The notes below the pieces were generated by a model that had not been told where the DNA came from, made no database searches, and was given only the letters and a program-made list of their open reading frames with translations. A program made the translations under genes and the position numbers. 64,000 bases of DNA. Source: Liriodendron chinense (taxonomy: Eukaryota > Streptophyta > Magnoliopsida > Magnoliales > Magnoliaceae). The DNA lies in NCBI GenBank assembly GCA_003013855.2, contig ML058464.1, positions 2,884,170 through 2,948,169 on the forward strand, in the 5' to 3' direction. Shown one piece after another: positions 22,566-33,180 of this stretch; the stretch's first letter is position 1; every line of letters starts with the position of its first letter.

Positions 22566-24120
22566 TGTGGACCCTCGCCGATTTTCCGCGCTCCCACACG
22601 ACGTTCTTCTCCCTTCCCCTTTCCTTTCGGAAAAGAAGGAGATGAGGATGCGTGAGTGCGAAATCGCCGTTTGTGCCACTGGCTTGCCTCGTTCTCGAGG
22701 GCTTCGTTTGGTTGTCGTGTTAAGCTGGATATGTTTAAATGAGTTTATATAAGACAAGAGTCGCCACTAGCCAGTTACTTCGAATCTACAGTCGGCTAGA
22801 CCCTGTAGAAACGTTAGAGAAGGGAATCCGAAGATTCCTTCCTCTAAAATGACTCCTGTTGATCTGCGGCCAGAGATTCAAGGTAAGGGATCACGGTTAC
22901 AGGGTGGGAAGAGGTTAAGCACCCCACACACTACCCGTACCGAAGTACGGTCTCTACTTCATAGAATCGATCGGATACTTGAAAGTCTAGTTTAATCCTC
23001 GTATATTCTCATGGATGACATGATGCATGAATGCGGGTCTGAATAGTAAGAGTTTCTGATGGGCAGGTTCCAACAACGGGCAAGCCCAGAGCGTACGCTC
23101 GAACTGACAGGTGCTTTATGCGAGATGATGCATGCTGTGTGCTTGAATATCCAAAGTGCTTATAGTGATATGTACGTGAATGCAGGTCTGAACAGTAAGA
23201 GTTTCTGATGGGCAGGTTCCAACAACGGGCAAGCCCAGAGCATACGCTCGAACTGACAGGTGCTTAATATAAAGACATATGCAGTGTGCTTGAATAATCA
23301 AGGTGCTTGTAGTGAAGCAGGGGGGTTGGAAGAAAAGTAAATGTTGCACTTATGCTAGATGCAAATGAGATGATGCTGGAAAAGAGTAGCTGGGTGGACG
23401 GAGGTGTCGCAAGGATTGGCTTCGAGTGGCTGGATCAAGATTTGGATGGCTTGGGAGGCTAGGACCAGTGGTCAGGCTGGGCTGGACGAGGGCTAGACTC
23501 TCCTCACTCGGGCTCTCCTTGGTGGAAAAATGGGCTAAGGAGTGGATGAGGACTCGGACCGCACCCGGACTGGCTGGACTTAAAGGGATGTTGAAATGAG
23601 AAGGGGAGGGGGATATTTATAGCAGTAGAGAGTGGCAGTTTGCGTAATTTTTTCCGGGCGGCCTGCTATGGGCCGCCCGTACAGCCGTTCCTCAGTTTCC
23701 AGTGAGTACGGCCGCTCTCTCGGGGCTGCTGTTGGACTCGCTGGTCGACTCAGTGAGTTGACCCAACGGGTCGACTCGGTGGTTTGACTCGACGGGTTGA
23801 CTCGACGGGTTGACTCGGTGGGTTGACTCAGTGTTTTGACTCGACGGGTTGACTCAGCGGGTTGACTCAGCGGGTTAACTCAGCGGGTTGACTCAGTGAG
23901 TTTGACTTTTTTGGGATTTTTTGACTGGCTTTTTTTTTCTGGTGGGTTTTTTCAGGCTGATGTTTAAGACTGGGTTGACTGGGTTCAGGCTTGATCTGGG
24001 CTATGGAATGGGGCTTACAAGGGTGAGTTTGGCTAAGTTTGGACTTGGGATTTAGGGGTATGGTCCTCCATTCAACCAGCTATCTCCACCAACAGTGTAG
24101 CCGAAGGTGGGGTGTCTACA
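22566..24120 (-). repeat. E1 3' LTR
   Basis: On the plus strand it starts TGTGGACCCTCGCC and ends GGTGGGGTGTCTACA; on the element strand it begins TGTAGACACCCC, the usual start of Tat LTRs. 1555 bp. Contains an array of a 15-16 bp word (gggttgactcgac) at 23745-23912 with more copies than the other LTR. Confidence 0.93.
23614..23679 (-). promoter_or_regulatory. E1 3' LTR core promoter: GC dyad and TATA box
   Basis: On the minus strand the dyad CGGGCGGCC, 7-nt spacer, GGCCGCCCG (23655-23679) is followed 33 bp downstream by TATAAATA (23614-23621). The dyad recurs at the promoters of both antisense genes of E1. In this LTR a transcript would run out leftwards into E2 LTR sequence. Confidence 0.62.
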
Positions 24121-24163
24121 GATGCCCCTCTTTGGCAGAGGTTGCGTGCAACCGAATGCCAAA
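24121..24163 (-). promoter_or_regulatory. E1 polypurine tract with adjoining stem-loop
   Basis: Directly beside the 3' LTR the minus strand reads AAAGAGGGGCATC (24121-24133), the purine tract that primes plus-strand DNA. It overlaps a strong hairpin: TTTGGCA (24131-24137) pairs with TGCCAAA (24157-24163), and GGTTGC (24140-24145) pairs with GCAACC (24148-24153). Confidence 0.75.
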
Positions 24164-24199
24164 GCGAGTGGACACCCCACTTCTGACCCGGTCATTCAT

Positions 24200-25075
24200 A
24201 GATCATGTTCTGAAATCTTTGCTTGCTTTTGCATCTGTGTCAGTTGATCGTTTGGAAACCGATCACTCGCACATACCGCGGGAGTTTGGAGAAAACGTTA
24301 CGATTGTCCCTGCATGCGCTGTAACCTGGGTACCCAATCGCAACCCTTCCATTCCAGATCGGTACTAACATCGGAAAGGTACAGCAGAGCCTCTGCGTCG
24401 ACAGTCTTACGAGGATGCTGACCCTGAGACTGATTATGTGATGTTTGATGTTTTCCCAGATCACTCCAGGAGTACTTGTTTCGCTTGACTGTCAAAGTGG
24501 TTAGACGCCCTGCGTCAGATAGTCTTACGGGATTCTACTACGCCGACTTGGATTCAGTCAAGGTACTTCAGGCATCCACGCCTAGGTATGTGCGGGTGGG
24601 CTTTTTCCACCCGATCTGCTGGCTTCGATGCTTGGTTTGCAATTCATTCTTTCCTTGATTGTGGTCTGGAATCTTTGTTATCCTTTGTATCTGAGTCAGT
24701 TGATTGTCTGGAAGTTGATAACTCGCACATACCGCGAGAGTTTGGAGAAAACGTTGCGATTGTCCCTGCATGCGCTGCAACCTGGGTACCCAATCGCAAC
24801 CCTTCCATTCCCGACCGGTACTAACATCGGAAAGGTACAGCAGAGCCTCTGCGTCCGCTAGTCTTACGAGGTTGCTGACCCTGAGACTGATTGTGTGATG
24901 TTTGATGTTTTCCCAGATCACTCCAGGAGTACTTGTTTCGCTTGACTGTCAAAGTGGTTAGACGCCCTGCGTCAGATAGTCTTACGGGATTCTACTACGC
25001 CGACTTGGACTCAGTTAAGGTACTTCAGGCATCCACGCCTAGGTATGTGCGGGTGAACTCTTTCCACCCAATCTG
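24200..25075. repeat. Two-copy tandem repeat, period about 456 bp
   Basis: Two near-identical units; the word ggtactaacatcggaaaggt occurs at 24361 and 24817 and tacttcaggcatccacgcct at 24564 and 25021. Located in the 3' region of E1 close to the polypurine tract. Open frames inside it (for example 24568-24921 minus) are duplicated by-products, not genes. Confidence 0.85.
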
Positions 25076-26780
25076 CTGATTTTGATACTTGGGTTATAAT
25101 TCATCGTTTCCACCTGTTCAAATGGTTTCTTTGACCGAGCCTTTTGGCTTTCATCTTTTGTATCTTGGCATGTGGTACGACCGCACTGACACTGGAGTTC
25201 AGTTCGACCGTACTTTGAGTGCATTGGATCCGATGGTCTTCTGGGAAACCGCGAGACATCGGATCTTATTTGATTTTTGCGTTGGCTCCTACCCAGAGAT
25301 ATGGAAGATCTCCTGGTGTTTTGGAGGCATAACGCTCTACTGGGAAAATATTTTTGGATTTTTGAAAAGATACCCACTCTGGGGAGTAATACTCCGTGGG
25401 GTTTTTATTTGCGAATAGAAATATTTTTTTTTTGTCTTTTTAAAATGAAAATCTGGTCTGCACGTGCCTCCACTAGAGATGCCTGTGGGGTCTTTGGCTA
25501 ACCGACTTTATTTTGAAAGCAGGTAAACATGATGATTGATGCGATGGATGCTAATGCATGGAGATGCATGATGAATGCATGGCTTGGCTCATTCTCTTTC
25601 AGTTTGATGATTTTGCTTTTGCTATGGGTGCAGAGAATTTTGAGCTTATTGCTTGCGGGGTTGTGCTCCCCTGGGGATTTTCCTTTTTGATACGGATGTT
25701 TGGTCAGCGGGTTGGTCAAGATCCCGACCCGTGATCGATCAGGTCCATCGTCCCAAGATGCTGTTTCTTTGCTAATGAGAATGTACGAGGATATCATCCG
25801 ACTTCAAGATGTTCTTCTGGGCATGCGTGTGATTGAGATGGTGTTTAGTTGCCCGTTTTGGTCAAGATTCCAATTTGCGGGCGATTGGATCCATCATCCC
25901 AAATTGTGAAGAGAGTGGAGTTCAAGACTCCTGAAGTGTAGTGCTGGGGATACTGACAATTTTTGTGATTTTTTGTAAATATGTGGTCCGAATCTTTACC
26001 TGAGTGGTCAGGATAGAGATCGGTTTATTGAAAACACAGGAAATATTTTTTGTAATTTTCGAAATATTTTCTTTGAAAGCAAGGGAAATATTTTCTGTGA
26101 TTTTTGGCAATATTTGGATTGAAAGCGAGGGAAATATTTTTGTAATTTTTGACAATGTTTTGTTGAAAGCAAGGGAAATATTTTTGTGATTTTTGAAAAG
26201 GTGATTTTACAATGTTTTTGGTATTTTGTGATTTTTCTGAAATGCAAGGAAAAGTATGAAATTTTCATCCACTTCCAGCTTCTACTGCTGGTAAGGCATC
26301 CGATCCATTTTACGTCAGCGAGCAAGACGAATCTCACACAGTTAAGTGCCGTAGTTTTACATCTTCGGATGAGGAGATTTTGAGGGTTTTCAGTCAACAC
26401 ACCCACAAAGTTGCCTGTTCCTCATGTGCAATGCACATAGACCACGTATCGTCCGACGGACTCCTTCGGCCACAAGATGAGCCACATCCTCACATTTCCC
26501 TTAGTCAATCCAGTTTGGGGTCTTACGTTGCTCACAATTCCGTGAGGGTGAGCTTCACCTCCCAACAGCCTTAATCCCCTTCATGAGTTCTAGGAACAGG
26601 GAACATCCGTCAGCTTCAACAGCGACTTCCAAATCAAGGTTGTCTATCACGGTGCGTTCAACACGAACAGGATTGCGGAGTTCTGCCCGCCTCAGCCCTT
26701 ACCTATTTATAAGATTCCAGACACCCGTACGATCAAGTGTCAGCCATGTCTGGAACAGGTTAGGAAAGAAAGCCCCCGAG
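25076..26780. other. E1 3' region, no gene seen
   Basis: Low-complexity T-rich and short-repeat sequence. At 26030-26190 a unit of about 60 bp with gaaagcaagggaaatatttt repeats three to four times. 26390-26720 has higher GC and no stop-free domain I recognise. A TATAAATA word lies on the minus strand at 26704-26711 without other promoter context. Confidence 0.5.
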
Positions 26781-28135
26781 AAGTTAATCCCAGTGTAGTT
26801 TTAGGTCTTAGGACCACTGGGGATGAATTTGTGCAGTTGAAATTTTTGGTGAATCATTTTTTTTTTTGTGTTTTTTGGAAAAAGTTTCAGATTTTAACTC
26901 GGGTAACCGAGGTTGATGCTGGTTTTTATGAAAAACTTGAAATCTTTTTGGTATTTTTGGAAATGTTCCGGGTTATCAGATCCTGGCTCGAATGGCTGGG
27001 ATCGATGCCGGTTTTTGTTAAAAGCGAGAAAGGTCCCCTGAGAAACTAATCCCAGTGTAGTTTAAGGTCTTCGAACCGTAAATATGTATATGCTGAAAAT
27101 ACATTCTTTTTTGTGATTTTTCGAAAACTGTTCCAGGTCATAAAATCTCAATTTTGAACGGTCAGGATTGACACTAGTTTTTATTGGAAATCTCTCAGGA
27201 TTTTGTTCCCGACGTAGTTTAAGGTCTTCGGACCAAAAACTCTACAAAAGGGGCAAACACATTTTTTTTTGTTTTTGGAAAATGTCCGGTGTCAGCGGAT
27301 CTTGATCAAGACCGATACCGGCTTTTATTGAAAATCCCTCGGGATATTGATCCCGACGTAGTTTAAGGTCTTCGGACCCAAAAACTTTAAAAGAGGGGCT
27401 GGTGATATATTTTTTTATTTTTCGAAATGATCGATGTTGGTCTTAAAGACTGGGATCGATGCTGGTTTTTATTAAAATCCCTCGGGATGTTGATCCCGAC
27501 GTAATTTAAGGTCTTCGGACAAAAAATATGTACATGCAAGTGCTGGAAATGCATAAATATATTTTTTTATTTTTTTAGAAAATGTCCGGAGCCACCAGAT
27601 CTTGAAGAAGACCGATGCCGATTTTATTGACAATCCCTCGGGATCTTGATCCCGACGTAGTTTAAGGTCTTCGGACCAAAACTGTTCAAGCGAGTGCTGG
27701 AAATCACATTTTTTTTTATTTTTTAGAAAATGTCCGGAGCCACCAGATCTTGAAGAAGACCGATGCCGGTTTTTATTGAAAATCCCTCGGGATCTTGATC
27801 CCGATGTAGTTTAAGGTCTTCGGACCAGATTTTGTACAGGTGATGTATATATTTTTCTGGTTTTCTGAAAATATCCGAGATCGTCGGGTCTTGATTCGAT
27901 CCAAACTGATGTCGGTTTTTATTGAAAATCCCTCGGGATCTTGATCCCGACGTAGTTTAAGGTCTTCGGACCAGTACTGCACAAAACAGGAAAGACATTT
28001 TTTTTATTTTTTTGTTTTTTTGAAAGTACTCGGTGTCGTCGGATCTTAATTCGAGCGATCAAGACCGATACCGGCTTTTATTGAAAATCTCTCGGGATGT
28101 CGATCCCGACGTAGTTTAAGGTCTTCGGACCACAA
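26780..28135. repeat. Tandem array with GACGTAGTTTAAGGTCTTCG core
   Basis: About nine units of 140-160 bp. Each has a conserved part (ccctcgggatcttgatcccg, acgtagtttaaggtcttcgg, acca) and a variable T/A-rich part (attttttttattttttg). The first two units (about 26790 and 27050) are more diverged (cccagtgtagttttaggtct). The middle units also share ggtttttattgaaaatccct. Non-coding. Confidence 0.85.
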
Positions 28136-28484
28136 ATATGTACAAGAGAGCAGCAATCTAGGTTGGAGACTACGGGAATTCTTCTTGGAATGGTTCGGAT
28201 TATCAGGTCATACACTTGGATGGTTAAGATCACTGTTTGACCAAGTCAAATCTTTCTTTCTTTTTCTTGAAAATTCCATGGAACTTTTCCACATCATCAA
28301 GTCAATTTCCCACCAATTTCTCATAAGATGAGATTTTGGTGAGATCTCTTCTTTTTTCTCACCATTCTCTTCCATCACTTCATTCTTACATGGAGGTACA
28401 AGATTCACTTGCAACCACCCTTCCCAAGGAGGAGTTCTTCCCAAGGAGAGGGGGAGGGAGGTCGTTTCATAGTAGGTAGGGGCT

Positions 28485-28576
28485 AGGACGGCCTCCCATG
28501 GGCCGCCCGGACGGTCTTAGACCCCTGGTCTCTTCAGTGGGCTGGGTAAAAGGGTGCCCTCCCCTTTTCTATATAA
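28485..28576 (+). promoter_or_regulatory. Promoter of the antisense PMD gene in E1
   Basis: A dyad like that of the LTR (AGGACGGCC, 7-nt spacer TCCCATG, GGCCGCCCG at 28485-28509) is followed 60 bp later by TATATAA at 28570-28576 and a CT-rich leader (ctctctcttctctctctctc, 28610-28640). This is a standard plant core-promoter layout and faces the PMD gene 2.1 kb downstream. Confidence 0.55.
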
Positions 28577-30675
28577 CATGGGGCACCCTTGCCCCCCTCA
28601 ACGTGCAATCTCTCTCTTCTCTCTCTCTCATACTCTCTCTTTTTTCAAGTTTTCTCTCTCTTCTTTGGTGGTCCTTTGCTCTTTTCAAGTGGTGGCCCTT
28701 AGAGACATTTTGGGACAGCAAGGTGGTCGTTCTTTGGTGAGTGGTAAAGGTATGGACCACTTCCTTTCTCTTTTCTTATCCTTTTCCTTCTTCATTGTCT
28801 CTTTTCATGACTCTTTTCTTTTTCCATGTAGCTATTCCAAGAGGTGTGAAGGTGGGCCCAAGCATTCTTGGCCTTTTTCTAGATCTCAAGTCTTTTTCAA
28901 AGGTGGTGCATGGAGAGGGACATTGCAAGCTCTCCACTTCATTTTTCTTTCTTCTTTTCACACTCCCTTCATGTGCATGTAAATGGTGATTTTGCCATGT
29001 CATCAAGTGTGCATGGCAAAATACTCTATCTTTTTCATGGGAGTTGGGCCTCTCTTCATATGTATCAAATGGGCTCAAAGTGAAGTCATGGCCCTTGGTG
29101 TATTTGGTGGGCCCAATGCTTCATTTTGGGCTCGTTCTTACTTTCTTTCTCTTGTCATTTCCCTTTGGAGCTTTCTTTTTCTTTTCCATCTTCCTTTCAA
29201 GGCTTGGGCCCATGGGCATGGTAAGGCCCATCTCAAGTTTTGAGCTCATGGGGCTCACTTTGGGTGACCCCATCTTTCTTCACATGTGTATGGATCAAGG
29301 TGGCTAGCCCATTTTTCATTTGGATCTCAAGTGGGCTTTCCTAGTTGGGCTTATATGGACAAGTAGCCCAACTCTTCCATCATTTCTCGATTATGATGTA
29401 CATCCTTGTACAAGGTGTAGTGGGCTCCTTGGAGTCTCTATATGTGGATGGGCTTTTGGGTCCTCATTGAAATTTGGATTCCTTTGGACCAATGTGTGCA
29501 CCACTACACTTTGTCCATGTGGGTTTTTTCTTTTCATGCACTTTTCTTTAATGGATGGAGGACTTGAGTTACTTGACCATCTACAAGTCCCATGAGTGAG
29601 TTGTTCCCACAATCTCACTAAGTTCAAATGGTTTTCCTTGTGGTAGGAATGTGGTTCTCAAGAGTTTCCCTCTAATGCTATCAACCTCAAATGGATGATC
29701 CTCAAGTGAGCTATCCATACAATCATAGCTCCTTTTCCTTTGGGGCTTGGTGGGTCATCCACCATCATTCTCATGTATGGGTGATTTTCCTTTAAATTTG
29801 TGGGAAAGAATGGTACCCATAAGTCACCCATTTTTGTCCCATGCTTTGGGACATTTTGGGATTTTGATCTTCAAGTGGGCTATGTGTAACATTCTTATCC
29901 ATCCATGATGGTTGGGTGACTCATCAAGCCATGCTCTTTTGTGCTCAAATGGTCTCCCTTTTGGTGAAAAAGTTGGTGCACATAAGTTGCCCAAACTTGC
30001 ATTTTCATGGGCATTTTCAACTTTGATTCTTCATATGGGCTATGTGCATCAACTTTCTACCCCTAGCTTCTTTGATTCATATGTTTGTGGGTAGACCTCC
30101 TTGTTGCATTTTCATGGTCAAAATTTTCATCAAGATGAGGCACATAAAGTTGCCCATGGTTAACCCATGAATGGGTCCTCATATTCTTCAAAGTGGGCTA
30201 TGTGCTCTCTTCAATCCATTGGGATGAGGCATTTGGGTTGCTCTTGGGGGCCCGTTTCCTTTCTACCCCCCACTTGTCCATGCATGTGTGTAAAAAGATG
30301 GGAACATCTTAAGTGAGAAACATGGCCTTGGCATGAAAGTGGATCAATCCTTGGCCACATATGGACTTTGAAGAGGGACTTCTCATGTGAAGTGGGATTC
30401 TTATCCTTTGTTGATCTCATGGCACTTGAGTGCATTTGTTGTCCAAAATGTGTCTTTAGATGATGGACTTTCTTGCCTAAGGCATGCCATGCCACCTTCT
30501 TTAAGGTGGGCCTTACTTTTTCCAATGGGCTCAACACATATCCTAAGTGACACATGGAGTTGGACTTTAGATTTTGCATTTGAATGTGAGTCCAATCCCA
30601 TGGGTTTCCTAGATGATAATTTGGATTTTAACGGGTAAGGGATAGGGACTTACCTTGCCAAGCTTGTAGGATTCA
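28577..30675 (+). other. Long leader region with about 160-bp repeats
   Basis: G/T-rich sequence between the promoter and the PMD ATG. A unit with aagtgggctatgtg recurs at about 29875, 30035 and 30193 (and a diverged copy near 29705), giving a period of about 160 bp. Open stretches here (for example plus 28554-28982) are compositional and have no domain. It is probably a 5' UTR, possibly with an intron that I could not place. Confidence 0.45.
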
Positions 30676-32169
30676 ATGGCGGATGGTGCCAGAGGTCACC
30701 GAGTGATTGACGAAGATGATCCCGCCTTCATCGTCCGCCGAGGGGACCACATGTGTTCCTTAGCTATGGAGCATCAACCTCTTCCCGCTATCAAGGGTCG
30801 AGGTACCAGGGATCGCTAGGACGACTGGATGAAGGATCCACAGCCCTTGCTTGAACGAGTACTGGATGGTACTCCTTTTGCTGGCCTCCTCACCCTACGT
30901 TTCCACAATAACAATGCTAACCGCATGATGCTCGCGGCCCTTTGCGAGAGGTGGCGGGATGAGACCCACACCTTTCAGCTCCCTTGTGGAGAATGGGGAA
31001 TAACCCCCTTGGACATTTACATGCAGATAGGCTTCCCGTTTCATGGGACAATTGTTCCTCAAGTCAGCTCTCTAGCTCCTCTCACTTCCACCGACTGGCT
31101 ACGGCTTGTCGGTGACGTCCCACCCGAGGGTGAATTCCAAGGCCATCAAGTGAAGATGCGATGGTTCTACAACAGTTTTGCCTCCGTCATCCCCACCACC
31201 GAGCGAGAGGCCCTCCACAAAGCGGGGGCCATGATTACTTATGCTTTTGGATCCTTTCTTTTCTGCCATGCGAATGAGAGAGTTGACCCCAAATTTCTTC
31301 GTTTAGTCGAGGATCTTCATCACCCCTATAACTGGAATGGGGCTATCTTGACTCGTATCTTTCAGGGTCTGGACAAGACCTGTCGGCATAGCCGGTCCTT
31401 CACAGGTTTTTGGCCTGTTGTTGAGGTATTTCTTCTTTCACCTTCCTTGGAGTCATTTACCTTCTTTCCCTCTCTGATCATTAGATGTGCTTTCGTCCAG
31501 ACCTGCTTTTATGACCATTTTCCCCATCTCGCGCCGAGGATGCGGGATGATGTTGAGCCCTCTCAGTATCGCCACATGTACTGGCATTAGCAAAACCGTC
31601 AGCGGAACTCCCGAGTTCCTAGGGACAATTGGCGTGCTGACATAGACGGGCTGACCGTTGAGGACGTAAGTATCTTGCTTGTCTTTGCCCTCGTGCTGTG
31701 CTGTAATTGATTGTGGTGACTTCATTTGCTGCAGCTTGCTCGGATGCCGTATGCCAGTTTCCCTCTTTATTATACCCCTCAGCGCGTGGAGGCATATGAT
31801 GCTTCATGTCTCCGTATCATGCTTTCCGACGCTGAATCTTTTCAGTGGTACCTGGGGGAGAGGTTGCTTCGGCAAGTCACTGGGGTGGCTCGGGTCCCTT
31901 GTTCTGCACCTCCTCCAGCTGCTCGGATGCCAGTTGATGAGAGAGTTGGAGCTCTTGTGGGCCAGCCTGGATTTCGTTTCACGATCCCGGATCGTGATTA
32001 TGATGAGTGGTATTTGCTGTTCGGCCAGGGGCCTCTGCTTCCTTCGCTTTATGTTCCAGGTGGCCGTCGCAGGTATGCTGGAGGTTCGGTGACTGCTCCT
32101 TTGATGGATCTTTATCGTCGGGAGCGGGACGCGAGGAGGGACGATGATGACTATGTTGGCGACTTGTAG
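30676..32169 (+). pseudogene. Plant mobile domain (PMD) protein gene, antisense in E1
   Basis: Three exons inferred: 30676-31425, 31501-31665 and 31735-32169, with GT-AG introns of 75 and 69 bp, both phase 0. The ATG at 30676 opens MADGARGHRVIDEDDPAFIV. The PMD (aminotransferase-like plant mobile domain) follows: LLERVLDGTPFAGLLTL, the hallmark ETHTFQLPCGEWGITPLDIY, IGFPFHGTIVP and, after intron 1, TCFYDHFPHLAP. The product would be about 450 residues with an acidic-basic tail (RRERDARRDDDDYVGDL). TAG codons at 30817-30819 and 31588-31590 interrupt the frame, otherwise it is open. It lies antisense to E1 gag-pol. Cellular PMD proteins MAIN and MAIL1 are nuclear and act with a PP7-like phosphatase in gene expression and transposon silencing; what this copy did is unknown. 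Confidence 0.82.
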
Positions 32170-32279
32170 TCTGCTTGGGTGCCCTGCTTTGTATGGCCTT
32201 GTATCTTTGCTTTTATCTTCTTTTGTATCAAGCTCTTTTGAATGAATATATAATCTTTGATTTGTCTCAAAATTCTTTG

Positions 32280-32770
32280 ATGATGTCTGGACGCTTTGAC
32301 CTTTGACTTGTTCCTTAATGATTTGTGGAAGATGAGGCTTCTTAACTGCATGGATGATGACTTGAACGGTTCAGATTGCTTGATTAGGCCTTGTGAGCCC
32401 ACTTGATGATTAGATCTTGGATTCTGGCCCTTCTTTTGATGATCGAACCTTTGATCTTGCTGCTTCATGACTTGTGTAAGCTTTCCAATGGTTTGGATCC
32501 TGATGATTTAGCCCTTGAATGGTTCAAATTGATAGATTCGGCCCTGTGGGCCCACTTGAGACCTTAGCTTTACTTTGGGGCACCTCTTTTGATGATTTGT
32601 GAGGCTAAGAAGGCTTCTCATGGTGTGGATGATGGCTTGAACGTCTCAGATCGCTTGACTCAGCTTTGTGGGCCCACTTGATGATTAGATCTTGGATTCT
32701 GGCCCTTCTTTTGATGATCGAACCTTTGATCTTGTTGTTTGATGGCTCATGTAGGTCCTTCAATGGTTTA
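32280..32770. repeat. Tandem repeat, period about 275 bp
   Basis: The block acttgatgattagatcttgg with attctggcccttcttttgat recurs at 32401 and 32676; flanking words (atggatgatgacttgaacg / gtggatgatggcttgaacg) repeat with it. It lies between the two antisense genes of E1 and may include the PMD transcript end. Confidence 0.75.
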
Positions 32771-32951
32771 GTTCATGATGATCTAGTCTTTGAACGGCTT
32801 GGATTGCTTATGGCCCCCACTTGATCACCTTTTCTTCTCTTTGGCCTGATCAGCCATGTTTTGGCCGCATTGCTCCGTGATTGGATCGGTGGGACACCTT
32901 TTATATGATCTTGATCAATCTCCATTGAAATCAGGAGTGGACCGGGGCCTT

Positions 32952-33074
32952 GGGCGGCCCATGGAGCGCCATCTACTGACGTGGACTGTCAGCCTCACCT
33001 ACCAAGAACCCTGGAGCCAATCCCGCGGAGAGAGGAAATCTGCGTCCGTACGGGCGGCCCAGGGCAGGCCGCCC
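32952..33074 (+). promoter_or_regulatory. GC dyads upstream of the second antisense gene
   Basis: CGGGCGGCC (33051-33059), a 7-nt spacer and GGCCGCCC (33067-33074) match the LTR dyad and share its CCGTA flank in the same direction relative to transcription. A half-worn copy (GGGCGGCCCATGGAGCGCC) sits at 32952-32970. The downstream gene starts near 33181. I see no convincing TATA box between them. Confidence 0.5.
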
Positions 33075-33180
33075 AAGGCTCGCCTCTTGAGCGGCCTGGG
33101 CTGGCTCTGGTTCGAACATCCTCTGCTGTCCCTTTCTCCTGTCCCCCACATTCTCTGTTCTGGGTTATTCGATTCAGCCA

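Noticed and set aside
24568..24921. Duplicated frames in the 456-bp tandem repeat as a repeated-domain protein
   Set aside because: Frames differ between the two units and lack a start context. The similarity is at DNA level.
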